In this document: piece after piece, positions 27,600-39,647 of the stretch
Position numbering within the stretch: the first letter of the stretch is position 1
Layout: the number at the start of each line of letters is the position of its first letter
NCBI GenBank assembly: GCA_020137815.1
Contig: CM035360.1
Location: forward strand, 5,033,121 to 5,097,120
Length of the DNA stretch: 64,000 nt
Source of the DNA: Hormiphora californensis
Taxonomy: Eukaryota; Ctenophora; Tentaculata; Cydippida; Pleurobrachiidae
Direction of reading: 5' to 3'
Notes under the pieces: generated by a model
Databases searched by the model: none
What the model was told of the DNA's origin: nothing
Seen by the model: only the letters and a program-made list of their open reading frames with translations
Made by a program: the position numbers and the translations under genes

Positions 27600-28590
27600 G
27601 AAAAATCGGAATTTCTAAGAGAGAAATATTTTTGAATCGCAATTTCTAAGCGAGAGAAATTTTCCCGAATCGCAATTTCTTACCGAGAAAATTTTCTCGA
27701 GTCGTATTTTCTAAGCGAGAAATTTACCCGAATCGCATTTTCTTACCGAGAAAATTTTCTCGAATCGTATTTTCTAAGCGAGAAATTTACCCGAATCGCA
27801 ATTTCTTACCGAGAAAATTTTTTCGAATCGTATTTTCTGAGCGAGAAATTTCCCCGAATCGCAATTTCTTACCGAGAAAATTTTATCGAATCGTATTTTC
27901 TAAGCGAGAGAAATTTTCCCAAATCGCAATTTCTTACCGAGAAAATTTTCTCGAATCGTATTTTCTAAGCGAGAAATTTCCCCGAATTGTAATTTCTTAC
28001 CGAGAAAATTTTCTTGAATCGTATTTTCTAAGCGAGAAATTTCCCCAAATCGCAATTTCTTACCGAGAAAATTTTCTTGAATCGTATTTTCTAAGCGAGA
28101 AATTTCCCCGAATCGCGATTTCTTACCGAAAAAATTTCTCGAATCGTATTTTCTAAGCCAGAAATTTCGCCGAATCGCAATTTCTTACCAAGAAAATTTT
28201 CTCGAATCGTATTTTCTAAGCGAGAAATTTCCCCGAATCGCAATTTCTTACCGAGAATATTTTCTCGAATCGTATTTTTTAAGCAAGAAATTTCCCCGAA
28301 TCGCAATTTCTTACCGAGAAAATTTTCTCGAATCGTATTTTCTAAGCGAGAAATTTCCCCGAATCGCAATTTCTTACCGAGAATATTTTCTCGGATCGTA
28401 TTTTCTAAGCGAGAAATTTCCCCGAATCGCGATTTCTTACCGAAAAAAATTTCTCGAATCGTATTTTCTAAGCCAGAAATTTCCCCGAATCGCAATTTCT
28501 TACCGAGAAAATTATCCCGAATCGTATTTTCTAAGCGAGAAATTTCCCCGAATCGCAATTTCTTACCGAGAAAATTTTCTCGTAATTGTA
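27600..28590. repeat. 63-bp satellite, about 16 units
   Basis: Each 63-bp unit is two diverged half units of 31-32 bp. One half is built on GAATCGCAATTTCTTACCGA and the other on GAATCGTATTTTCTAAGCGA. The junction contains the 16-bp palindrome CGAGAAAATTTTCTCG. Because 63 is a multiple of three, a minus-strand frame stays open for 155 codons (28091-28558) as a 21-residue repeat with core RFGEISRLENTIRE. I treat that frame as a by-product unless transcripts show otherwise. Confidence 0.9.
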
Positions 28591-28666
28591 ACGGTAATCT
28601 GAATCAATGATTTTGTTTTTTTAGAATTTTAAAAACGTGTACTTTTACACACTTTTTTAGTATGTA

Positions 28667-29539
28667 CAGTCGGACCCCGATTTAACGGCAACCTCGGGGG
28701 AAAGGGTTTTGTCCGTTAAATCGGGGTGTCCGTTAAATCGGGGTAGAGCATATTTGGCCCATATAACCCTATTTTTGTCCAAAATACTATACTAAATCAC
28801 CTCTAAGTAAATACAATGTCCATGTATTGATTACATGATCATTTCTGATTAGAAAAAGAAAATATTTTAAAAATTTTTTAAAAAAAGTTATGAAAATTTT
28901 CTAAGGTACGTGTACTGGTATACCAACCATGTCCGAATCGTATATCGAATCAGTGCATCTTATCGCATGTCTTGCTGCTAATTAGATGGTTCGAAACGAA
29001 CCGATACGTGATACCATGCCGAATTGGGGCACTTTAAGCGGGGTGAGGAAGAATTCGAATTTCAAAATATATTTTTCTCTGAAAATTCATGGGGAGCATC
29101 GATCAAAGCATTGACAATCATTCTGTAAAATTTTCCAAAGAAAAGTTATGAAATTTTTTCAAAGATATATCAACCACGTCCGAATCGTGTTTCGAATCAG
29201 TGCATCTTATCGCACGTCCTGTCGCTAATTAGACGGTTCGAAACGAACCGATACGTGATCCCCATGGGGCCAGTATAACAAGCGTCAAAATTGCGACTCG
29301 ATTGGCCTCACGGGGATCACATATCTGTTCGTTTCGAACCGTCTAATTACGGGTAAGACCTGCAATAAGATGCACCGATTCGAAACACGATTCGGACGTG
29401 GTTGAAACACCTTTGAAAAATTTTCAAAAAATTTTCAAAAAATTTTCAAAAAATTTTTCAAAAATTGTTGGGGGAAGCTTATCCTGCCGTTAAATCGGGG
29501 TGCCGCTAAATCGGGGGCCGTTAAATCGGGGTCCGACTG
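28667..29539. mobile_element. Pogo/Tigger-like MITE, 873 bp, nested
   Basis: Ends CAGTCGGACCCCGATTTAAC and its reverse complement, with TA on both sides (28665-28666 and 29540-29541). The inner part contains a long inverted repeat (roughly 29155-29280 against 29290-29430) built on ACCACGTCCGAATCGTGTTT and AGACGGTTCGAAACGAACCG. A third, partial copy lies at about 28912-29012. No transposase frame is present. It sits inside the 27112-29806 element and is therefore younger than it. Confidence 0.8.
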
Positions 29540-30065
29540 TATGTACTTTCAGCAGGAAAATGGATGACATGACAATGGAACTAAAAACGTTCATATATAT
29601 AATAGGTGGTACATGAACATAAACGGAACCCAGCTATGTATTATTTATACTTTTATCAGGCACCCACATCCTTCATTATTTTTTTGTATTTTTTTGTATT
29701 TTTTTGTATTGTTTGTATGGAAAAAAACAGGAATTTCGGATACTTTTATGTATGGTCCGTACAAAACCGTACAAAACCGTACAAAAAAATAGGTTGGAAC
29801 CCCCCCGGCACGTCTTTCGACTCAGTTCTCTAAGAAATGAGTTAGTGTATTTCAGGAGCTGTAACGGTTTGCCAGACAGTGCACCACTTGTTATTATTAG
29901 GTGTAATCTAGTATTGGAACAGGGCCTCAAGGATTGAGGCTAAACATTAACAGCGTCCCTTGCACCTCAAGAAGATCTCCCGGGGACTTCCCCTAGAGAC
30001 GTCCGAAGGTGCTAGAGATGCCGTAATAAAACGTTATGATTTAATTAAATAATATTTTTTGTAGG

Positions 30066-30287
30066 ATGCTGCAAGTACCTGAGGCGATTGTTGTTGCAGT
30101 TTCGATTTTCATTTTTCTAATGGTCATCCTGTGTACATGTTTGTTACGTTCTTCTGTAAAGACACAACTAAAACAAAGACGGACAAGTTCTGAGGTTAAC
30201 GATGTAACTCCAATGGGACAAACACAACAGACAACCCTGGGACAGACACAACATACGTCTCTACAGGACGAGGCTGCAATATTCTAA
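30066..30287 (+). CDS. Terminal exon of a single-pass membrane protein (partial)
   Basis: A 73-codon frame encodes a hydrophobic helix (residues 8-28, IVVAVSIFIFLMVILCTCLL), then a basic stop-transfer stretch (KQRR). A polar tail with two GQTQ repeats follows. TTTTTTGTAG just before position 65 is a good 3' splice site, so this is more likely the last coding exon of a larger receptor-like protein than a complete gene. No upstream exon can be identified through the transposon-rich DNA before it. The function is unknown. Confidence 0.4.
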   Translation: MLQVPEAIVVAVSIFIFLMVILCTCLLRSSVKTQLKQRRTSSEVNDVTPMGQTQQTTLGQTQHTSLQDEAAIF

Positions 30288-30490
30288 TAGACACTGACAA
30301 TGTTAAATCAGAGAGTACATACTGACATATAATATATTGATGAAATTGTCAAACTATACGTTCTTTTTACAGAGACATTGATGTTTTACAGAGACAGTAA
30401 AATACTGACAAACTTGACTTTGGACTTGTTTATCTAACATATATAACAGCACTGCAATATAACTAAAGAACTCCCCTCTCTGTTTATAGG

Positions 30491-31346
30491 ATGCTAGCAA
30501 GGTTGTGCCTGAGACGGTCACTGTCTGTTTTCTCCGGGAAACGGGCCTTATCTGCAGCAGCTGCAGCCCCGGTTCCTGCTCCGGTCCAGGATGGGGAGGA
30601 TGGAGAGATTGGGGTGTCAGAGAATGTCCGGTCGATCGCCGATCAGATATGCAACTTGTCGCTCATCGAAACAGGACATCTGACAAAAGTCCTTAAGTCA
30701 AGGCTCGGTAAGTTACAAGGGTTCGGCTTGTGTCAAGTCACGTGATACATTGATTCAAGTAGTCATTGTTTGTTCATGTAATGAGCCTTTATATCATTGG
30801 TCATCAAATTATCATTGTTCATCATTAGGTATCGGTGACATAGCAATTGGAGCTGCAGCTCCCGCTGCCTCTGCACCTGCTGCAGTTGAGGCTGAAGTTG
30901 TTGAGGAGGCACCGCCTGTCGAGGAAAAGAAAGCTTTCAATGTTAAACTCATCTCTGTTGATCCGTCTAAAAAGGTGAGGAATTAAATGTTTGATTTTCA
31001 AATAGTCGTCGTTATTGAAACTATTGGTTTGTGTCGTCTTGCCCCGTGTAATGTATATTTCTAATACCTCCCTTTCTTCAGATTAAATTGATAAAAGCCA
31101 TAAAGGAGTCCGTTCCCGACTTTAACTTGGTTGCAGCGAAGAAACTTGTGGAATCTGCACCATGCATTGTTCGGTAGGTTAATACTCGCGGTGGTGGAGA
31201 CACCTATTATGGAAAATTTTACTTTTTTTCTCTTGAACCGTTCAAACTAATCCATTCTTTCTTTCAGAGAAAACGTACCGACGGCCGACGCTGAGAAGTT
31301 ACAAGCGGCACTAACTGAATTTGGAGCGGAAGTCATTATGGAATGA
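30491..31346 (+). CDS. MRPL12: Mitochondrial ribosomal protein bL12m
   Basis: Four exons: 30491-30707, 30829-30974, 31082-31173 and 31268-31346, all with GT-AG junctions and consistent phases. They give 177 residues (human 198). Residues 1-20 are Arg/Ser/Ala-rich, as expected of a mitochondrial import signal. Residues ~44-75 form the N-terminal dimerisation helices (SIADQICNLSLIETGHLTK). An Ala/Pro hinge follows to ~105, and residues 106-177 are the L7/L12 C-terminal domain (KKAFNVKL, IKAIKESVPDFNLVAAKKLV, ending AEVIME). The protein forms the mitoribosome stalk that recruits translation factors and also contacts mitochondrial RNA polymerase in mammals. The gene is complete and has no obvious anomaly. 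Confidence 0.93.
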
Positions 31347-31423
31347 ACGAATGAAGAGACAATTTTATACTAATTTATTACTGCTTTTTGTTCGTTTCAA
31401 AATAACTTGTTTTCCCATGATTT

Positions 31424-31502
31424 GAGTGGTACTTGACCTGTCAAGATTTGACGATCCACTTCTTGCTGCTCAATAACAAAAACTTAAAGTCAAGTACCAC
31501 TC
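31424..31502. repeat. Short inverted repeat downstream of MRPL12
   Basis: GAGTGGTACTTGA at 31424-31436 and its exact reverse complement at 31490-31502, 79 bp overall. It is either a small MITE remnant or part of the 3' end of MRPL12 transcripts. Confidence 0.6.
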
Positions 31503-32277
31503 GTATCAACGTGAGTCATGGTAGACATTTATCGTCAATCTGTCCTGTATCTGAAATCTGTCCTGGATCTGGATGTGCCATTTTCATTCCCGAATGTCAC
31601 ACTTTTGAGGTGACTTGTTTGGAACGCGCGGAGCTCGCCCTGTAAAATGGTCGGCGCGTGAGCTCTCCAATTCGTATCTTCCACAGCGGCCCATTCAATC
31701 ATTTCGTTGTTCTCCGGTTGATTGTTTCGTTGTGCTTCTACCGCCGTTATCTTTGGGTTTTTCCTACCCTCACGTATCGATAGTATCTCTCATTCCTAGA
31801 ACTGGAGTTCCCACTGGCGATGTGTTTATGAAGGAGCACGTCGGTCAACTTCCCGGATGCCGTAATTAATTTCCACGTCCCGATTTGTAGTGTTCAGGCA
31901 ATATAAGCTTTTATGAAGGAGTCGACCGAATTACGCTCCGGATCAAGATCGCTTGTTATAGTTAGTTACGTATTGTCCTCCTCAGTTATTTCACGACGTC
32001 TCTGGTCTCCCAATTCAAAATCTAATCACCACGTACAAGTGTTCAATTAGCCCGAGCCCCAATAATTAGCTGAACTTTAATTGCAAGCCCAGTACTAATT
32101 GGCAGTCAAATACACATTTGATCAATCAGAGCTTACCGTTACGCCCGAGAGATATGGAATCTTCTCTACCCTATTGACTGTCTGTTTGACATTTGCTTTA
32201 TCTTTCGAGAACATAATTATCTGTATTTAATAGTTCTTAGAACCTTCAAATGATATGTTAGCTCTCCCCTTTAGACC
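31503..32277. other. Intergenic, cyclin upstream region
   Basis: No gene is recognised. It holds two copies of the 12-mer TTTATGAAGGAG (31825-31836 and 31910-31921). The cyclin promoter and 5' untranslated region should lie at the right end; I see no clear TATA box. Confidence 0.5.
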
Positions 32278-33513
32278 ATGAACCAGATGATCGAAAACGT
32301 GTTTCCTGTAAAACCTTCCAATGGTACGGGAAGTGATGTCAAGTCTCACCAATTCGATCGGGCACCCCTTGCCAATATGACAAACCGACAGTACCGGTCT
32401 CTCTCCCTTCATGATGCTCATGCAGTCCCAAAGAAAGCCAAGCACTCGCCATGCCGTCAGCAGAGACAGAATTCTGCCATTGACGCCAATGACGCCTCAT
32501 ACACAGAGGAAGCGTTGAGATATCTTCTCAGTTTTCAGAAGGAGATGAAGATAGATAGGGACTACATGAGAAATCAGCCGGATCTGAAGCACTTCATGAG
32601 AGCGGTTCTCATTGATTGGATGATTCAGGCGTGTGGGAAATTCAAACTCGCCGATGATACGCTTTACTACGCCGTTCACTACATTGATCGATATTTGAGC
32701 TTCAAGAAAATTAACCGCATGTCTCTCCAACTGGTTGGGATTAGTAGCCTCCATTTGGCATCCAAGTTTGAGGAGGTCACTGTGCCCCGCATGGTCGATT
32801 TGTGCTACATAACCGAGGATTCTTACACTCCCGAGGTAATTTACTGATTTCCAATTAGTGATCGCTGACCGCTATTTTACCAACCTCTTACCCTTGCCAC
32901 CCACAAAGCTTGCTTGTGAACTTTCTGGCCCTCCTAAAACACTGTTGTGTAAGGGGAGAGACCACCCCTTACTCAGCAACTAAAACATGCATGTTGAAGG
33001 GGTGCTTGTGAAACGAGAAGCATGCACAAGTTCTAAAATTATGCTTTTCAGATTGAATTTTAGATATTCTCTTTCTGTTACCTTATACTTACCCCCTTCC
33101 CCATTCCCCAGGACCTGGTAAAAACCGAGAAGCAAATGCTCAAAGAATTTGACTACGACTTGGGATACCCGACATGCGTACAATTTGTGCGGTATCTAGT
33201 AAAACTCCTCAGCTGCACGAGAAGTCAATACTACACAGGGAAATTTCTCTGCGAGTTGTCAACCCTGTCCTACAAATTCATCCAATATCTACCATCAACC
33301 ATCGCCATATCATCGCTCGATATCCTGAACCTTCAGTACAGCACCCTCTTGCCTGTTCTGAAGAGACTGAATATTGAGGTAGATGAGACGGCGGTGGCGG
33401 AGTGCAAGGTGCAACTGCGGCGTGCTGTCCTGACCGATGAACTGAGTGATTATGAGACGGTCTTCAAGAAACACCACACTGTATACAAGAAACTAGTCTC
33501 CGATTTACAGTAA
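32278..33513 (+). CDS. A/B-type mitotic cyclin
   Basis: Two exons, 32278-32835 and 33112-33513, in phase, give 319 residues. RAPLANMTN at residues 28-36 fits the RxxLxxxxN destruction box by which the APC/C ubiquitinates mitotic cyclins. The N-terminal cyclin fold (about residues 74-190) has MRAVLIDW (107-114), TLYYAVHYIDRYL and the ASKFEE box (161-166). The C-terminal fold runs from about 195 to 310 (EFDYDLGYPT, SSLDILNLQY). Cyclins of this group bind and activate CDK1/2. I cannot firmly separate type A, B or B3; the D-box resembles B3. The protein is shorter than most B cyclins because its N-terminus is short. It appears complete and intact. Confidence 0.88.
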
Positions 33514-36190
33514 GCTGCTCTATTCTTTTACAATATGTTCACCAGTTTTTAAGCTATAGGTAAAGTAACACACTAGGGCACGATGAGAATGATTGTGTTT
33601 AGGTAGGTCATTATGTTTTTAATTTGTCTCTTTTACAGCAGTCTGTAAGATCTGACTCCACGTCTGTTGTAGAGCTAGGCTGCTAGAGGATTGCCCAGAT
33701 ATGTGTCTATTATATGATTTGTAATTGTGCTCCTTTTTTTCTAATGGATGCGTGATAAACTTTAAACAGCTTAATCTTGTCCATTATGATGATTATTTAC
33801 CAATGTTCTTTTTCCAAACTCAAAAGCCTGTAATTTTAGTATGGTGGAAAAAGAACAGTATCAATTTTTGTGACGTTTTTTCCTCAGTTGAAGAGTTTAT
33901 ATAGAGCTATTTATAAAGTACTTTATACCAATATGATATTATTTGTGTTTGGGAGTATTTATCTGCATTTGTTTCAGTGTTTTGTCATTTTCTGGGTATA
34001 GTTTGTAACTTCGTTTATGCTGAGTTTCTTTTTGGGTGTCAGCGTGACGAATGACAATTCAATATCAATTGTAAGCGAGAATTAAAACAATAAGCTTATC
34101 AAATGTTATTTTCTCACTTTTTAACTTTTTTCTATCAGTATCCAGTGTGTTTTATTTAAACCCAGTTTATCCCGCCATCCTTGAAGTCCCAAATCACCTA
34201 CTACCTTGACCATGTTATTGGTTATGGCCATCCATTGCTCGACAAACCTTCCACCGTGCCCTCTTTAACCTCTTTATGTTTCCATTTAGCACCAAACAGG
34301 AATAACCAATAACCGATATATCACAGTTATTGTTCAACTCGAGTCACACGTCAGAGTCATCACGGATATATGGGCAGTCCTGCTACATTCCTTGTCCTAC
34401 TGCTAAGCAGTGGAGAGAATGCAGGAGAGAATGGAGGAAGGAAGGTGGTGAAATACAATCTCTCCTGAAGAACGTCAATTCAGAGGTAATAACCTAATCC
34501 ATTCATTAAACCTTAGGTCATTCACTCACGTACACATATTATACCTAGAGCTTTCGATTTTCTGCACTAAATTATGGGGCTGAGTCAGCATCTAACAGAT
34601 AACCGGTGCAATGAGAATTCCATTTAACATTCATTCAGTTTGTGTTTTGTGTGTCGTGGGAGGGTAAGCTGCAGGACGTCTCCGGGCTGCACTGGTAGTA
34701 GTCCATTCTATGTGCGTACCCGCCACCCGGCCCGGCCTCAGAAACAGAAATAGCCTACTTTATTTCATTATCAAATTCCTGGCCATTCCAAAAAACTCCC
34801 CCGCAGCCCGCCTACGCGTTCTGCATTCTGAAAACTGCTTTTTCTCACCCTTCCCGCCTAACAGATAACAACAAACTCTGCATCTAGGGTCGGTTCCCAT
34901 GACACTATCTCACCATGACCAAATATGGTGTTGATTTAGTCATATTTGTATTTTGTAGCTGCTTTGCAAACCCCCACGCACGCGCATGCAAAAAGTGACA
35001 AGTTTTTATCCCGTGACAGGCTGCAGGGCCATATAAAACAAGATTCTGACCAACCTTTTGATGACGGTATTTTCTAATTTCTGTTTTCGTAACTCGCGGA
35101 AGAGTATGGACATCGAACAATTCAAGTTCAAGTTAATAACTACCTAAATATTGTACTAGTACTACCGTCCGTCGTACAGCTAGTGAACCTGGTAGTTGGT
35201 ACTTCCAGAGATCAGACCGTTACCGGGGCGTGGTTGTTTGTATCTCTCACATTCTTGGAATGTTGCCATGTAATAGTAACGTATGGTCCACAGAACATGA
35301 TTACCCTCGAGTACGGCGACAATATGGGGATTACCACCCCTCTGTTTAACAATACAGCGGGGCCCCACGAGACCAAGAGCGCTATAGTGCAGCTCTGTTA
35401 CGTCGACATTACGATCTGACCAGAGCTGGGACACTTTTGTTCTGATTTTCGGCTTTTAATTTGATCTAAGCTGCTGTAGTTCCATTCCACATTGGCACAA
35501 TACCACTATTAGAGCTCCAGTAGTTGTGACTAGTATAATTCTCGCTGGGTAGAGCTCAAGGCGTTGGGATGTTTCTCGGATCCTTCTTCTACAACCTATA
35601 TCACGTCATTATTTTGTAGAGGTAGTTAGCCTTCCTAACTGCATTTCTCTAACTAACTCAGTTCCTGCCACTATTCCCTAACTCATGGGGTAGGCCACCT
35701 TGTAGTTGATTACTCAACAACTGCCACCTGCATGATTAAATGACGATCTCTCTGCTTCGTTATAGATCTAATTTTCAAGTCGCCACTGCTACCTGAACAC
35801 ACGCAGTTTGCAAAATATCCAAAAGGGATCCAAAACTAAACCAAAAAGTCACAACGCGTTTTATTCAGATTCTAGACTGATTAAGAGGCCCCCTTATCTC
35901 TGCACCAGTCCTAGGTCTCATGTTACTGCTAAGTTGTCCCCAATGATTCGGTGCGTGCTCGCTCCTCCAGACCAGCATACTGAATCTCTCCTGTTGCTCG
36001 CCCTTTTCAGTCTTACCAACGTGTTGTTTTGTACAAACAGTCTGACTTGGCAACCAACGTGTACAGTAATTGTCAGTTGTTCATTATTAACTTTCATCGT
36101 TTCATAACACATTTTGCTGTTTGCCCATTTTAATCCCTTTTATCTCTGCTAATTGTATCCCATCATCTGTTTTATAGATCACTAATTGCT
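33514..36190. other. Intergenic, cyclin 3' end and DEP-gene upstream region
   Basis: AT-rich 3' flank of the cyclin runs to about 34100. An exon-like frame at about 34330-34486 ends at a good donor (TCAGAG before GTAATA) but its phase does not fit the next exon and it has no start codon. A 78-codon frame at 35183-35419 matches nothing. No transposon structure was identified. Confidence 0.4.
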
Positions 36191-39100
36191 ATGTCAGTTG
36201 AGTCTGATGTTTGGTTGGTTGGAGAATTGTTGAGGGAGAAGGTGGGAGAGAACTTGCCCAGCAATAAAATAAGTGGACTTTCCCTGGTCGATTGGCTCGT
36301 AAAAAATGACAATCAGGTAAATAGGCCCAGTTAGATCCGAACCCATTCTCAATTACACCCAATCAGTTTCGTGTGCATGAGCTTGGTTGGATGAAAGAGA
36401 TGAAATTGAAAGAGATGCTTCGTTCCCATTTTACAAAATTCTTGCCTTGTAAAACATGTCAAATTCTTGCCTAGATCTGGAATAGAGGGGACGGGGTCAA
36501 GTTGTGTCGGTTGTTGGTGGAGTTCAGAGTTCTTCAACACGAGGATGAGAAATTCCATTTTGCTGACGAGTTCAACAAGTTTTACAGGTAAGCCAACTGC
36601 TTTTATCATAATCCATAGTCTCCAGCCTCTTTGCAATGAGGCTGGCAATACATTGCTTCTCGAATCTCGGTACTGGAGAGAGAGAAACATCAAACAATTC
36701 ATTGTTTCCTCATTGCCAGTATAACAGGGCCATTATGGCCATATTCCCATTATGTTACCCCTTACTCAACAAATCATGGCCATATTCCCAATTTTCACGA
36801 AATGACCATAACATCAAACCTCTCCACCTCAGGTTCTGCTGGGATTGTCCCAATTCGTACCCGATAAGTGCCAGTGAGAAGAGAACATGGTGTCAGGGTC
36901 TCGAAGTTATGAGACAGTTTAATCTGGAACAGAGTGGTACCAAGAAACGGAGGCACAGCTTCTTGGTTCTCTTTGGGAAAGACAAAGATCTTCCAATGAC
37001 TTTCAAAGGTAAATCAAGCACAAGATATTTGATAACTAATTGTTTACTGCTAATTGCTGTGCTAATTGGTTTAGATCTCGGACCATTGAATATTTAGATC
37101 GTTTTCATTCAACTCCACCCACTCACCCAGGAAAGACGCTTATTGAGTGGTTGGAGAGACGAACTGACTTTGAAAATAGGGAGGACTGTAAACGTTTTGT
37201 GACATGTCTCCTCAAGTTGGATTTCATTCGATCAGCAGCACAGAAAGGTGCCCGATTCAGTGAGGTGAGTTTGTTGCTTATTTCTCATTTCCCATGGGCT
37301 AATAGCATTGTTTGGTAGCGGGGGTAACTTCGTTATCAATAATAGCATTGTGGAGTGTGGAGCACTTTCGCTTTTGAGTTTTTATCTCATTTCATTTCTG
37401 GCCTCTCCACCTATGGTATGCGAGTCACATTACCAGCCCCCCCCCCCTCTCCATGAGAATGATATCACCAGCGGTTCTCTTTGAACAGCTCTCTAGCACT
37501 AGAGCTGGGGTGATAACCCGTAATATGAACCTAAAATATCCATTCATTTCAAACTAACTCATTTCACCATATTCTCCCGAGCCCTGAGTTTAGATTCAAT
37601 TATGATCCTAATGCCCTCTACTCTCTCAGACGACGGAGTACTGGTTCTACGTATCCAGTCTCGTAGAATCCAGTTCCCCCCGGAGAAGCGAAATGAAAAC
37701 AGTCGCAGAGCCATCCTCCCCTGCTGTCCCCGCCATTTGTGTCAGTCGAGATGATGGTGACCAGCCTGGGAAACCAAGGAGAAGGATATCTGAGATAGGA
37801 CTGACAACTGAGTTCATGCAGGCTGTAACACTCCTACAGAAAGGTAGTTTGGCGTTTGCTGTACTGTTCATACTTCATACTCTCGCAGTCTCTTACTGTA
37901 TGTTACTTTAGTAAGGGAGACTGGGGGAGTCTGAACACGTCAAGTAATTTGTACAGACTGGATCTATTTTCGATCTTGGAAAGTTTGATTTACCGACTCC
38001 CATTTCAGTACACAACAGACGAGACGAGAGGATAAAACTGAAGAATAGCTGTGAGGTACTGAGCACCAAGAGTCAAAGTAGGGAGAGTGTGTTATCTTGG
38101 CCCCCTGATCTACCTCTTGATTGGGGCAGGGAGTTTGAGAGACAGCACAGAACCAGCGAGTGTGAATCACATTGTGATACCACCAGCAGTATCGGTAGGT
38201 AGTTTAGAACCAGTAGCCACTAGATGTTCGACTTGCTCAGAGCTTTTTCTCCGTGCTGTATAGGGGTTTGGGAAACCACATTCTCCGTTCACAATCAGGC
38301 CACTTTATAATCCCTTATGTCTCTCTCACAGTGTCGAATGTAACCGATTTTGATGATGATGGACCGGGTTCATTCAACTATGTTAAACGACTTCAGAGCC
38401 AATACCCATCAGCCGGTTAGTTCACCTTCTAGATTATTCCATCAACCTACCCCACTCCTTGGTACCATTGCTACCTGTATGCGCGACCTCGATCTCGCTC
38501 GCACTAGGTGTCAATGTCATCAACCCCACTCCCCAGTTTATATCGCTCTATAAGTATCTCGGTAAATCCCCGGTAAACCATCAATCAGATACTTCACAGT
38601 TCACCTAAGTCTAATCTACATTCCCCCAGGTACTACCAACTCCAAGCACGGCCGTACCAGGAACCTCAGTTCATGTAGCAGCACGATGTCAGACCTGGCA
38701 GAGAACCCGATCTTTCAGCGGCAACTAGCTCACATTTCAAGCAGCTCCTGTCGCAACTTTAATAGCCGTAAGTTTTAGGTGAACATATATTTTCTAGGAA
38801 TCAGATTGCGATCAACCTTGAAGTTGAATTGCTTGCTATGTGGTGTGTGTACTGTTTGTTTAGCCCAGCTGTTCCACCCTGTAAAACATAACACCCCTGA
38901 CACCCCCCCCCCCAGTGGAACTTAACAGTAACCCCCCCCCCTCCCCCACAGATAAGATTGCATCCCAGACCCAGAAGGAAAAGGCAGCGCTGCTGATGCA
39001 GATTGAAATTCACAAGTTTGGAGTCTCGAGACCCGCTCTGGGACAATCGAAGCAGGGTGATTCAACCGAGTCAAAGGCCACTAAATCATCTGGTGAGTGT

Positions 39101-39647
39101 GGCCTGGCTAATTCGTTGGTAATGAATTTCTGTTCGTGTACGTCAAATAATAAACCCAATGTGTAAATTTGTATCCAGTCCTTTCTCGGTTCTTTCATAA
39201 CGGATAGAGAAGGGTCGGATTCGAACCAGCCCCCCAACCAGACGTTGGTTTGGGGTCTGGTTTGTATGTTCTGTGTGTTTCTGATCAAGTGTCCCACTCC
39301 CAGGGTATTGGAGTAGTGCTGATGATTCGTTCTCCTCCCCCTCCACTGACAGCCTCTCATCACCCCAGCCCGGAACATCATCCATTCCCTGTGGTGTTGA
39401 TAGTGGTGGATCAACCGATAGTACAGTGCACAACGATAGTCCCCCGCCCATACCTCCCAGACCCCGGTTGGTTAGGCAGGATGGGGTAGTCAGCCCGGGT
39501 CCCAGTCCACCTCCCCGGCTCTCTCTATCCGCTGTGAACAATGGGAAGTCAAGAAGGGTCACTGTGTGTAGTTCGCCACCCAATTCAGAGGGTATAGAGG
39601 TGGGTGGACTAAGTGGGAAGTGTCATAGTGCAGGCAATATACAGTGA
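36191..39647 (+). CDS. Protein with two DEP domains and Ser/Pro-rich tail
   Basis: Ten exons (36191-36316, 36475-36587, 36833-37008, 37131-37264, 37630-37843, 38009-38194, 38332-38415, 38630-38767, 38952-39092, 39304-39647), all GT-AG with matching phases, give 551 residues. DEP 1 spans about residues 8-83 (WLVGELLREK, SLVDWLVKN, FNKFYRF). DEP 2 spans about 97-192 (HSFLVLF, TLIEWLERR, YWFYVS). The rest is Ser-rich and probably disordered, with SGYWSSADDSF and an SH3-ligand-like PPPIPPRP at 484-491. DEP domains act at membranes in GPCR, Rho/Rap and mTOR signalling. Paired DEP domains at the N-terminus recall DEPTOR, but no PDZ domain is visible. ATG 36191 is chosen because DEP 1 begins directly after it; a further upstream coding exon is possible. 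Confidence 0.75.

Larger units (their letters stand above)
27112..29806. mobile_element. TIR transposon, 2695 bp, 8-bp target duplication
   Basis: Termini GGGGGGGTTCCAACCTATTT and the reverse complement at the right end, both followed inward by GTACGG/GTAC-rich DNA. GGCACGTC lies directly on each side (27104-27111 and 29807-29814). The 8-bp duplication suggests hAT or another 8-bp class, although the G-run terminus is unusual. No transposase is encoded. Inside are a second copy of the subterminal block (about 27505-27600 matches 29605-29715), a 63-bp satellite and a nested pogo-like element. Confidence 0.75.

Noticed and set aside
28091-28558. 155-residue repeat protein
   Set aside because: The frame is explained by a 63-bp satellite whose unit is a multiple of three; no start context or homologue supports a gene.
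27600-28590. CRISPR-like array because of regular repeats
   Set aside because: There are no unique spacers; both halves of each unit are repeated and the genome is eukaryotic.
34330-34486. Upstream coding exon for the DEP gene
   Set aside because: The splice donor is good, but no acceptor or start codon gives a phase that fits the exon at 36191.
39200-39300. Possible minus-strand tRNA because of GGTTCGAATCC near 39216
   Set aside because: No A box and no pairing acceptor stem could be found in the expected distance; it lies in an intron of the DEP gene.
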